A stretch of 12,843 bases of DNA, from positions 1 to 12,843 of the forward strand of contig DATBMH010000066.1 of the NCBI GenBank assembly GCA_036554945.1, written 5' to 3'. The notes below the pieces were generated by a model, which saw nothing but the letters and a program-made list of their open reading frames with translations, searched no databases and was not told the origin of the DNA. A program made the position numbers and the translations under genes. The DNA is from JACDAN01 sp036554945. Lineage in GTDB: Bacteria; Actinomycetota; Thermoleophilia; Gaiellales; Gaiellaceae. Shown here in pieces: positions 6,151-12,843 of the stretch (its first letter is position 1; the number at the start of each line of letters is the position of its first letter).

Positions 6151-6176
<26 letters not shown>
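5277..6176 (-). CDS. xerD: XerD-like tyrosine recombinase
   Basis: A site-specific recombinase of 299 aa, essentially the size of E. coli XerD. The N-terminal SAM-like core-binding domain covers roughly 8-90 (ELDGFLALSAARLAPRTVEAYRRDLEAL) and the catalytic domain 110-290. All six catalytic positions are present: Arg145 (GAGLRVSE), Lys169 (VGKGGKER), His240 and Arg243 (HPHLLRHTFATHLLEGG), His266 (MLGHADLATTELYTHV) and the nucleophile Tyr275. The C-terminal region (YFQAHPHAKRKTR) matches the XerD tail, which contacts the partner recombinase. ATG at 6176 is preceded by GGAAGG 3 bases upstream and lies inside the end of the xerC-like gene (26-base overlap). The expected role is chromosome dimer resolution with the XerC-like partner. 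The C/D assignment rests on overall resemblance only. Confidence 0.88.
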
Positions 6177-6996
<820 letters not shown>

Positions 6997-7002
6997 CCAG
7001 GC

Positions 7003-7008
7003 AGGATT
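7003..7008 (+). promoter_or_regulatory. Weak -10-like AGGATT in the 19-bp divergent gap
   Basis: AGGATT lies 7 bases before the GTG at 7016, a spacing like that of other candidate leaderless starts here. On the opposite strand AATCCT lies just upstream of the xerC ATG. Both are poor matches, so any promoters may lie within the neighbouring coding regions. Confidence 0.2.
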
Positions 7009-7015
7009 CGCGCCC

Positions 7016-7993
7016 GTGAAGGTTGCGTCCTGCCTCGCACTCGCCCTCGCCGTCTGTGCGACGTCGGCCGCCGGCGGCGTGCAGGCCGTGCGAGTGCCGA
7101 CCGGCTACACCGTCCAGACCTACGTGCGCGGGCTCGAGTCGCCGACCGCGATGGCCTTCGGACCGGGCGGCGCGCTCTACGTCACCCAGGAGGGCGGAGA
7201 GGTGGTTCGGGTCGACCCGAAGACCCGCCGGCCCCGCGTCGTGCTCCGTGGCTTCCGGACGCCGCTGGGGCTCACCTGGCAGGGCGGCGCGCTGTTCGTC
7301 TCCGCGCAGGGCGCGCTCTGGCGCGTCAGCCGCGGGCAGCGGCGTGCGATCGTCCGGAACCTGCCCTACGGGCGGCACCAGCAGGACAACGTCGTCTTCC
7401 ACCGCGGCCGCCTCTACTTCGGCAGCGGCTCGACGTGCGACGTCTGCCGCGAGAAGAGCCGGCTGAGCGCGGCGATCCTGTCCGTCCGGCCCGACGGGAA
7501 GGGGCTCCGCGTCGTCGCGCGAGGGGTGCGGAACCCGTACGGGCTCGCTCTCGATCCCGACACCGGACGCCTCTACGCGGCGGTCAACGAGCGCGACCGG
7601 CTCGGCGACACCGAGCCGGCGGAGACGATCGTCGAGGTGCGGCAGGGCAGGGACTTCGGCTGGCCGCGCTGCTGGCCGAGCCACCGGACGAAGAAGCTCC
7701 GCGGTGACTGCCGGGGGGTCACGCCGCCGGTCGCGTTCCTCGAGCCGCACTCGGCGCCCGGCGGGATGGCCTTCTGGGACGGCGCGCTCTACGTGGCGGA
7801 GTGGGGCCAGTACCTGGAGGACGACCACGGGCGGAAGCTGACGCGCGTCACGCTGCTGCCGGGCCGGCCGGCGGCGGTCACCACGTTCGGGACCGGGTTC
7901 CTGCACCCGCTCGCGGCGCTGGCCGACCGGAGCGGCGGCCTGCTCGTCGCCGACCACGGCCGCGGCGTCATCTACCGGATCGTCAAGCGGTGA
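7016..7993 (+). CDS. Secreted PQQ-dependent sugar (glucose/sorbosone) dehydrogenase-like beta-propeller
   Basis: 325 aa. The N terminus MKVASCLALALAVCATSAAGGVQA is a signal peptide with cleavage likely near residue 24. No proper lipobox is seen (LAVC has Val before Cys). The rest is a six-bladed beta-propeller of the soluble glucose/sorbosone dehydrogenase family: GLESPTAMAFGPGGALYVTQEGGEVVRV (39-66), GRHQQDNVVFHRGRLYFGSGS (119-139), GVRNPYGLALDPDTGRLYAAVNERD (170-194), HSAPGGMAFWDGALYVAEWG (245-264) and HPLAALADRSGGLLVADHGRGVIYRI (297-322). His121 and His245 fall at family catalytic/cofactor positions. Four further cysteines (C141, C144, C219, C232) may form disulfides. The substrate is unknown, and some members are not proven dehydrogenases. 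The GTG start at 7016 is directly followed by the signal peptide. It overlaps the next gene by 4 bases. Confidence 0.82.
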   Translation: MKVASCLALALAVCATSAAGGVQAVRVPTGYTVQTYVRGLESPTAMAFGPGGALYVTQEGGEVVRVDPKTRRPRVVLRGFRTPLGLTWQGGALFVSAQGALWRVSRGQRRAIVRNLPYGRHQQDNVVFHRGRLYFGSGSTCDVCREKSRLSAAILSVRPDGKGLRVVARGVRNPYGLALDPDTGRLYAAVNERDRLGDTEPAETIVEVRQGRDFGWPRCWPSHRTKKLRGDCRGVTPPVAFLEPHSAPGGMAFWDGALYVAEWGQYLEDDHGRKLTRVTLLPGRPAAVTTFGTGFLHPLAALADRSGGLLVADHGRGVIYRIVKR

Positions 7994-8145
7994 GGGAAGC
8001 CGCCCTGTACCTGGTCGCCGCCGGGCTGTACATCGCGCTCGGCGTGGCCTACCCGCCCCTGCTCTTCTCCTGGGTGGAGGGCACGGCGTTCCTCCTGCTC
8101 GTCGTCTGGATCGTCCCCGCCTTCGTCCGCCGACTCCTCCGTTGA
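7990..8145 (+). CDS. 51-aa two-helix membrane protein
   Basis: No known family recognised. GTG at 7990 overlaps the stop of the dehydrogenase-like gene as GTGA, and its own TGA overlaps the TTG of the next gene as TTGA, so it is fixed between two coupled genes. The sequence is almost wholly hydrophobic, with helices at about 4-22 (AALYLVAAGLYIALGVAYP) and 30-45 (GTAFLLLVVWIVPAFV), then a basic C-terminal RRLLR, which would place that end in the cytoplasm. Good hydrophobic pattern and tight overlaps make it a real gene. The role is unknown; an accessory subunit or anchor for the flanking envelope proteins is possible. Confidence 0.7.
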   Translation: MREAALYLVAAGLYIALGVAYPPLLFSWVEGTAFLLLVVWIVPAFVRRLLR

Positions 8146-8867
8146 GCTGGGCGGCGCACGACCTCGAGCCCTACGCGATCCAGCGCCACCTCGGCGTCAA
8201 GGTCGCGTTCGTCCCGCTCGTGATCGGCTCGTACTCCCCGGACATCCTCAGCAAGTGGTTCGTCTACGGGATCAACGTGCTCGGGGTCGAGTTCCGGGCG
8301 GACGACCCGGTCCAGTTCCACCGCGGCTGGCCGGGAGTCGGCTTCACGCACTCGCTCGGGTACGGGCTGCTGATCGCGGGCCTGATCTGGCTCGTCGCCG
8401 GCAGCCGCCTCTGGGCCTGGAGCTTCCTCTTAGGACACTGGGCCCACGTCATCACCGACGCGGGCGACACGATCGGCACGATGATGTTCTTCCCGCTCTC
8501 CACGGAGACCTTCGGGATCGGCGCCTGGGCGTACGCCGGCCAGTACGGCCGGATCACCGACGCGGGCGCGTACTTCAGCGGCCTCGGGTTCGTCTGGGAC
8601 GGCGTCTTCGTCATCTACGGGCTGATCTCGTGGCGGATGCTCAAGCGCGAGTACTTCCACGACGTGATCGTCAGGGCGGATCCGCGCTTCTGGGGCTGGA
8701 TGGGGCGGTGGCTGCCCGAGACGGCGCTGCTCGCGCTCTACCGGGCGAGCTTCTTCTACGGGACCACGCGCTGGTTCGCCTGGATCATCTGGGCCCACGT
8801 CGTCCACGACTTCCCGCTCGACCTCAGCTGGGGCGGGCCGGGGTGGGTCGACGCGGCCTTCGACTAG
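8142..8867 (+). CDS. DUF457/YdjM-like membrane metal-dependent hydrolase
   Basis: A 241-aa inner-membrane protein. The pattern matches the membrane-bound metal-dependent hydrolase group (DUF457, YdjM-like): an early His6 (AAHD), GSYSPD with Asp34, HRGW..GFTHS (His60, His70, Ser71), then GHWAHVITDAGDTIGTMMFFP with His99, His102, Asp106 and Asp109, the likely metal ligands. Hydrophobic segments lie near 18-32, 70-98, 147-164 and 211-226. The C-terminal half (WGWMGRWLPETALLALYRASFFYGTTRWFAWIIWAHVVHDFPLDLSW) is longer than the usual domain and carries a second His/Asp pair, H219 and H222-D223. TTG at 8142 is chosen because of the TTGA overlap and because it gives SWAAHDLEPYAIQRHLG directly. The biochemical activity is not established for the family, so substrate is unknown. 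Confidence 0.7.
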   Translation: MSWAAHDLEPYAIQRHLGVKVAFVPLVIGSYSPDILSKWFVYGINVLGVEFRADDPVQFHRGWPGVGFTHSLGYGLLIAGLIWLVAGSRLWAWSFLLGHWAHVITDAGDTIGTMMFFPLSTETFGIGAWAYAGQYGRITDAGAYFSGLGFVWDGVFVIYGLISWRMLKREYFHDVIVRADPRFWGWMGRWLPETALLALYRASFFYGTTRWFAWIIWAHVVHDFPLDLSWGGPGWVDAAFD

Positions 8868-9421
8868 AGCTCACCGGGCAGCAGGCTGTACATCACGAAG
8901 TCGACGCGCCGGTCGCGCCGCCGGTTGTAGTGGCTCGAGCGCAGCACGCCCTCGCGCGTGAAGCCGGCGTTCTCCGCGACCCGCTTCGACGGGACGTTCT
9001 CCTCGTCCGCGCGGAGCTGCACGCGCGCAAGCTCGCGGTCCTCGAGGAGCCACCGGGAGACGAGCCTCACGGCGCGTGTGCAGACGCCCTGCCCGCGCGC
9101 GGCCGCCGCCACCCAGTAGCCGATCTCCGCGACTCCGGGCTCCTCCGTCTGCCGGACGCCGAGCGAGCCGACGGCGGCCGCGTCGACGACGATGGCGAAG
9201 TTCGTGACCGAGCCGTCGAGCCAGCCGTTCCGGCACGCCTCGATGTACGTGACCGCGTCGCTCGGCGTGTACGGCTGCGGGATCAGGTCGAGGAACTCGG
9301 CGATCGCGGGGTCGTTGCAGGCGTCCACGATGCGCTCGACGTCTCCTTGCTCGCCCCACGGCCGCAGCGTGACGACGCCGTCCGTGAGCGGGGGATCGGG
9401 CGGTCGTACCTCCATTGCCAT
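8864..9421 (-). CDS. GNAT N-acetyltransferase, RimJ/RimL type
   Basis: 185 aa from ATG 9421 (183 from ATG 9415). GNAT fold of the RimJ/RimL/SpeG group: VTLRPWGEQGDVERIVDACNDPAIAEFL (N-terminal beta1-alpha1), FAIVVDAAAVGSLGVR (beta2-3), EIGYWVAAAARGQGVCTRAVRLVSRWLLED (100-129, acetyl-CoA pyrophosphate loop R109-G-Q-G112-V-C) and VQLRADEENVPSKRVAENAGFTREGVLR (135-161), the typical NxxSxRvxEkxGF element. The loop ends in Cys rather than the usual Ala/Gly, a mild change. The substrate cannot be read from sequence; ribosomal protein N termini, small amines or antibiotics are all possible. It converges on the DUF457-like gene so closely that both stops share a CTAG (8864-8867), and it diverges from pckA. 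Confidence 0.88.
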   Translation of the reverse strand: MAMEVRPPDPPLTDGVVTLRPWGEQGDVERIVDACNDPAIAEFLDLIPQPYTPSDAVTYIEACRNGWLDGSVTNFAIVVDAAAVGSLGVRQTEEPGVAEIGYWVAAAARGQGVCTRAVRLVSRWLLEDRELARVQLRADEENVPSKRVAENAGFTREGVLRSSHYNRRRDRRVDFVMYSLLPGEL

Positions 9422-9427
9422 ACGATA
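9421..9427. promoter_or_regulatory. Overlapping divergent -10 elements of pckA and the GNAT gene
   Basis: TACGAT (9421-9426, +) and TATCGT (9427-9422, -) occupy the same bases. The + element would place the pckA start point about 44 bases before its ATG. The - element lies immediately before ATG 9421 and 6 bases before ATG 9415, so the GNAT message could be leaderless from 9415. The surrounding CATA-CGA-TATG (9419-9429) is a short inverted repeat. If both are used, the two promoters cannot be occupied at once. No clear -35 is seen on either strand. Confidence 0.3.
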
Positions 9428-9476
9428 TGCAGCCGGTTTCGGTCCGGCAGGTGTCCGGGGAGACCATGGGGAACCG

Positions 9477-11069
9477 ATGGCGATCATCGAGGACGTACGC
9501 GGACAAGACCTGAGCGAGCACGGCCTCGAGCCGGGCGGCGCCGTCCACCACAACCCGACGGTCGCGCTTCTCTACACCCACGCGCTGAGACGCGGTGACG
9601 GCCTGCTCGCCGAGGGCGGGCCGCTCGTCGTCGACACCGGCGCGCACACCGGGCGGTCACCGAACGACAAGTTCGTCGTGCGGGAGCCGGGCTCCGAGGA
9701 CCGCATCTGGTGGGGGACGGTGAACGCGGAGCTGCCCGAGGAGCGGTTCGAGGGTCTGCGCGACAAGGTCACCTCCTTTCTCTCCGACCAGGATCTCTAC
9801 GTGGTCGACGCGTTCGCGGGCGCCGACCCGGCGCACCGGCTGGCCCTTCGGGTCGTCACGTACAGCCCCTGGCACGCGCTGTTCGCGAAGACGCTCTTCA
9901 TCGACCCGACGGAGGAGGAGCTCGCGGAGCACGAGCCGCAGGCGCTCGTCCTGCACGCCCCGGCCGTGACCGCGGACCCCGACGAGGACGGGACTCGCAG
10001 CGAGACGTTCGTGCTGCTCCACCCAGGCCGCATGGAGGTCCTGATCGGCGGCACCTTCTACGCCGGCGAGATCAAGAAGTCGATCTTCACCCTGATGAAC
10101 GACCGGCTGCCGCTCGAGGGCGTGCTGCCGATGCACTGCTCGGCGAACGTGGACGACGAGGGGCGTGTGGCGGTCTTCTTCGGCCTCTCCGGCACCGGAA
10201 AGACGACGCTCTCGGCCGATCCCGAGCGGCACCTGATCGGCGACGACGAGCACGGCTGGAGCGAGGAGGGGATCTTCAACGTCGAAGGCGGCTGCTACGC
10301 GAAGGTCATCCGCCTCTCGTCCGACGCCGAGCCGCAGATCTACAGGACGACGCGGAGCTGGGGCACGGTGCTCGAGAACGTCGTCCTCGACGAGCGCGGC
10401 ATCCTCGACCTCGACGACGACTCGAAGACCGAGAACACGAGAGCGGCGTACAAGCTCGAGCAGATCTCGAATGCGCTGCCGGCGAAGCGCGCGGGCCATC
10501 CCAGCGCCGTGGTGTTCCTCACCGCCGACGCCTTCGGGATCCTCCCGCCGATCGCGCGCCTGACCCGCGAGCAGGCGATGTTCTACTTCCTCTCCGGCTT
10601 CACGGCGAAGCTCGCCGGCACGGAGATCGGCGTGACCGAGCCGCAGCCGACGCTCTCGGCCTGCTTCGGCGCGCCGTTCCTGCCCCAGCGGCCGGCCGTC
10701 TACGCGGAGATGCTCGGCTCGAAGCTCGACGAGCACGGCGCGACCGTCTGGCTCGTGAACACCGGCTGGACCGGCGGTCCGTTCGGCGAGGGCGAGCGGA
10801 TGCCGATCCAGGCGACGCGGGCGCTCCTCGACGCGGCGCTCTCGGGCGCGCTCGACGGCGCCGAGGTCCGCGAGGACCCGGTCTTCGGCTTCGAGGTGCC
10901 GGTCTCGGTGCCCGGCGTGGACGACACCCTGCTCGACCCGCGCTCCACGTGGGCCGATCCGGACGCGTACGACGAGAAGGCCGCGTACCTCGCGGGCAAG
11001 TTCCAGGAGAACATCGCGAAGTTCCCGGACCTCGACCCGGCCGTCGTCGCGGCCGGGCCCGGAGCCTAG
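9477..11069 (+). CDS. pckA: ATP-dependent phosphoenolpyruvate carboxykinase
   Basis: Converts oxaloacetate and ATP to PEP, CO2 and ADP, the first step of gluconeogenesis from TCA intermediates. At 530 aa it has the normal length of the ATP-type enzyme, with its diagnostic motifs: Arg60 in TGRSPNDKF; Tyr195 and Lys200/201 in GTFYAGEIKKSIFTLMN; His220 in MHCSANV; the P-loop GLSGTGKTTL (236-245); the metal-binding kinase-2 motif LIGDDEHGW with Asp256/257; and RSWGTVLENVV (293-303). The ATG at 9477 has GGGGA (9468-9472) 4 bases upstream and gives a family-like N-terminal GL....V..N.....LY..A. A longer in-frame extension exists upstream but overlaps the divergent GNAT gene and is not protein-like. 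It stands alone in its transcript, with a hairpin after its stop and sdhA next. Confidence 0.97.
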   Translation: MAIIEDVRGQDLSEHGLEPGGAVHHNPTVALLYTHALRRGDGLLAEGGPLVVDTGAHTGRSPNDKFVVREPGSEDRIWWGTVNAELPEERFEGLRDKVTSFLSDQDLYVVDAFAGADPAHRLALRVVTYSPWHALFAKTLFIDPTEEELAEHEPQALVLHAPAVTADPDEDGTRSETFVLLHPGRMEVLIGGTFYAGEIKKSIFTLMNDRLPLEGVLPMHCSANVDDEGRVAVFFGLSGTGKTTLSADPERHLIGDDEHGWSEEGIFNVEGGCYAKVIRLSSDAEPQIYRTTRSWGTVLENVVLDERGILDLDDDSKTENTRAAYKLEQISNALPAKRAGHPSAVVFLTADAFGILPPIARLTREQAMFYFLSGFTAKLAGTEIGVTEPQPTLSACFGAPFLPQRPAVYAEMLGSKLDEHGATVWLVNTGWTGGPFGEGERMPIQATRALLDAALSGALDGAEVREDPVFGFEVPVSVPGVDDTLLDPRSTWADPDAYDEKAAYLAGKFQENIAKFPDLDPAVVAAGPGA

Positions 11070-11075
11070 GTCTTC

Positions 11076-11096
11076 GCGCCTCCCGTCACGAGGCGC
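11076..11096 (+). terminator. Hairpin after pckA, candidate terminator
   Basis: GCGCCTC (11076-11082) and GAGGCGC (11090-11096) pair perfectly across a 7-base loop, beginning 6 bases after the pckA TAG. No T run follows. Position between pckA and the sdhA promoter supports termination; a leaky stop with read-through into sdhA is possible. Confidence 0.45.
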
Positions 11097-11112
11097 AAGG
11101 CCCGTCGCGTCG

Positions 11113-11118
11113 TATAGC
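11113..11118 (+). promoter_or_regulatory. -10-like TATAGC before sdhA
   Basis: TATAGC ends 11 bases before the sdhA GTG at 11130, and the intervening GTCCCTCGCTA has no Shine-Dalgarno, so the leader would be only a few bases. The final T of the consensus hexamer is missing, which lowers confidence. Confidence 0.35.
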
Positions 11119-11129
11119 GTCCCTCGCTA

Positions 11130-12815
11130 GTGGAGGCCCAGCACGACGTCCTCGTGGTAGGCGCCGGCTGCGCGGGAATGCGCGCGGCCATCGAGGCCTT
11201 CGATCTCGGCGCCGACGTCGCGCTCCTCTCCAAGATCCACCCGGTCCGCAGCCACTCCGGCGCGGCCGAGGGCGGGATCAACGCGGCGCTCGGGAACGCC
11301 TCCGAGGACGACCCCGAGACGCACGCGTTCGACACGGTCAAGGGCTCCGACTACCTCGGCGACCAGGACGCGATCGAGGTGCTCTGCAACGAGGCGCCCG
11401 GCGACGTCTACCAGCTCGAGCACTGGGGCGCGGTCTTCTCCCGGACCGAGGACGGGCGGATCGCCCAGCGGCCCTTCGGCGCCGCCGGCGCGCCCCGCAC
11501 CGCGTACGCGGCCGACATCACCGGCCACGTCCTCGTGCACGTGCTCTACGAGCAGGTGATGAAGCGGGACATCCCGGCGTACGAGGAGTGGTTCGCCTGG
11601 AAGCTGATCGAGGAGGACGGCCGCTGCCAGGGCGTGATCGCGTGGGACATCCTGAACGGCGGCGTGAAGGCGATCGGCGCGAAGACGGTCATCCTCGCGA
11701 CGGGCGGCGCCGGCCGGCTCTACACCGGCACGACGAACGCCTACGCCTGCACCGGCGACGGCATGGCGATGGCCCTTCGGCTCGGGGTGCCGCTCAAGGA
11801 CATGGAGATGATGCAGTTCCACCCGACGACGCTCTCGCCGACGGGCGTGCTCATCACCGAGGGCTGCCGCGGCGAGGGCGCCTACCTCTTCAACTCCGAG
11901 GGCGAGCGCTTCCTCCAGCGCTACGCCCCGAACGCGATGGAGCTCGCCTCGCGCGACGTGATCTCGCGCGCGGAGCAGACCGAGATCGACCAGGGCCGCG
12001 GCGTGGACGGCAACGTCCTCCTCGACCTGCGCCACCTCGGCGCGGAGAAGATCATCGAGCGGCTCCACGGGACGCGCGAGCTCTCGATGGTCTTCGCGGG
12101 CGTCGACCCGATCTACGAGCCGATCCCCGTGCGGCCGGGGGCCCACTACCACATGGGCGGCGTCGAGACCGACCTCTGGGGCAAGACGGAGCTCGAGGGC
12201 CTCTACGCGGCCGGCGAGTGCGCGTGCGTCTCCGTCCACGGCGCGAACCGCCTGGGCGGGAACGCGCTCATGGAGACGATCACGTACGGCAAGCGCTCCG
12301 GCGCGGCGGCCGCCGACTGGGCGCTCACGCATACGACCGTGACCGTCCCGGACAGCGCGGTCTCGGACGCCGAGCGCGAGATCAAGACCCTGCTCGACCG
12401 GCGCGACGGCGAGCGCCCGCACGCGATCCGCGACGAGATGGCCTCGACGATGCACGAGAACTTCGGCGTCTTCCGCCGCGAGGAGCAGATGCGCCGCCAG
12501 GGCGAGATCATCGAGAGCCTGCGCGAGCGCAACGAGCGGGTCGTCGTCGACGACAAGGGGACGCTCTTCAACAACGACGTCACGCAGGCGCTCGAGCTCG
12601 GGTTCCTGCTCGAGCTGGCCGCGTGCATGGTCGAGGCCGGCATCGCGCGCAAGGAGAGCCGCGGCGCCCATGCGCGGCCCTACGACTTTCCGGACCGGGA
12701 CGACGAGAACTACCTCAGGCACACGCTGACGACGATCGACGGCGGAGGAGGGGTTCAGCTCGACTGGGCGCCCGTCCGCATGACCAAGTGGGAGCCGATG
12801 GAGCGGAAGTACTGA
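11130..12815 (+). CDS. sdhA: Succinate dehydrogenase flavoprotein subunit
   Basis: Oxidises succinate to fumarate at the cytoplasmic face of the membrane, passing electrons through SdhB. 561 aa. The FAD-binding motif VVGAGCAGMRAA is at 9-20, and the covalent FAD attachment His42 is in RSHSGAAEGGINAAL. Active-site elements are QFHPTTL (His231), TEGCRGEGAYL (Glu244, Arg247), the proton-shuttle Arg275 in ASRDVISRA, His339/His341 in HYHMGG and Arg374 in HGANRLGGNAL. The C-terminal helical domain (MHENFGVFR) and the end WEPMERKY complete it. The GTG at 11130 begins directly before HDVLVVGAG; there is no earlier in-frame start with support. The separation from pckA by a hairpin and a new -10 suggests its own promoter. 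sdhB appears to follow. Fumarate reductase is the main alternative; the TCA context and SHSGAAEGG-type sequence favour SDH. Confidence 0.95.
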   Translation: MEAQHDVLVVGAGCAGMRAAIEAFDLGADVALLSKIHPVRSHSGAAEGGINAALGNASEDDPETHAFDTVKGSDYLGDQDAIEVLCNEAPGDVYQLEHWGAVFSRTEDGRIAQRPFGAAGAPRTAYAADITGHVLVHVLYEQVMKRDIPAYEEWFAWKLIEEDGRCQGVIAWDILNGGVKAIGAKTVILATGGAGRLYTGTTNAYACTGDGMAMALRLGVPLKDMEMMQFHPTTLSPTGVLITEGCRGEGAYLFNSEGERFLQRYAPNAMELASRDVISRAEQTEIDQGRGVDGNVLLDLRHLGAEKIIERLHGTRELSMVFAGVDPIYEPIPVRPGAHYHMGGVETDLWGKTELEGLYAAGECACVSVHGANRLGGNALMETITYGKRSGAAAADWALTHTTVTVPDSAVSDAEREIKTLLDRRDGERPHAIRDEMASTMHENFGVFRREEQMRRQGEIIESLRERNERVVVDDKGTLFNNDVTQALELGFLLELAACMVEAGIARKESRGAHARPYDFPDRDDENYLRHTLTTIDGGGGVQLDWAPVRMTKWEPMERKY

Positions 12816-12834
12816 TGACGACAGGGGGATCCAC

Positions 12835-12843
12835 GTGGACGTA
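12835..12843 (+). CDS. sdhB: Probable start of sdhB (iron-sulfur subunit), partial
   Basis: Only GTG-GAC-GTA (M-D-V) is inside the window. AGGGGGA (12823-12829), the strongest Shine-Dalgarno here, lies 5 bases upstream, and iron-sulfur subunits often begin M-x-V-T. An ATG at 12815 that overlaps the sdhA stop as TGATG is in another frame and lacks a Shine-Dalgarno; it cannot be excluded with so little sequence. The identity rests on gene order after sdhA. Confidence 0.45.

Noticed and set aside
9432..9448. Short hairpin GCCGG-N7-CCGGC in the pckA leader
   Set aside because: Only 5 bp of stem and no supporting anti-structure, so not enough to call a riboswitch or attenuator.
8255..9598. 447-codon + strand open frame
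   Set aside because: Out of frame with the DUF457-like gene and antisense to the GNAT gene; no recognisable motif.
11127..12722. 531-codon - strand open frame
   Set aside because: Antisense to sdhA, rich in Val/Asp/Arg/His; typical mirror frame of a GC-rich gene.

Overview
The window reads as chromosome from a very GC-rich, Gram-positive-type bacterium, most likely an actinobacterium of the Thermoleophilia/Gaiella kind. The evidence is strong G/C bias at third codon positions, frequent GTG and TTG starts, few Shine-Dalgarno sites at first genes of transcripts, a membrane-anchored PDZ-Lon protease of the YlbL type, and a citrate synthase resembling the second actinobacterial type. The placement is inference, because no rRNA or marker gene is present. 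There is no sign of phage or IS insertion, and codon use looks uniform throughout.

Layout: (1) Positions 1-354 hold a possible 8-codon tail of a + strand gene, a 63-aa cysteine-rich small protein on the - strand, and an untranslated stretch with a terminator-like hairpin. (2) Positions 352-3395 (- strand) form an operon icd-mdh-ylbL: isocitrate dehydrogenase, malate dehydrogenase (4-base overlap) and PDZ-Lon protease. (3) A 55-bp divergent promoter region with a perfect 17-bp palindrome separates icd from citrate synthase (+, 3451-4530). Citrate synthase is followed by a HEAT-repeat-like gene whose only sensible start is CTG (4523-5023). (4) Positions 5101-6996 (- strand) hold two tandem tyrosine recombinases (XerC-like, then XerD-like) and a 59-aa zinc-ribbon-like protein, all overlapping and ending in a 28-bp inverted repeat. 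(5) Positions 7016-8867 (+) are three genes joined by 4-base overlaps: a secreted PQQ-type sugar dehydrogenase-like beta-propeller, a 51-aa membrane protein and a DUF457/YdjM-like membrane protein. (6) A GNAT acetyltransferase (-) meets region 5 tail to tail. (7) Positions 9477-12843 (+) carry ATP-dependent PEP carboxykinase, succinate dehydrogenase flavoprotein and probably the first codons of sdhB.

The window therefore gathers four TCA-cycle enzymes plus the main gluconeogenic exit (PEPCK) within 13 kb: citrate synthase, isocitrate dehydrogenase, malate dehydrogenase and succinate dehydrogenase. A Xer recombinase operon and an envelope operon sit between them. The palindrome between icd and gltA is the best candidate for a shared operator that would set oxidative flux.

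The least ordinary items are two genes that simple gene finders would miss (the CTG-start HEAT-like gene and the 59-aa zinc-ribbon gene), the 28-bp inverted repeat with 11-6-11 geometry beside the Xer genes, the Asp-to-Glu change at the citrate synthase catalytic position, and a run of leaderless-looking promoters. I did not find an obviously new defence or mobile system.
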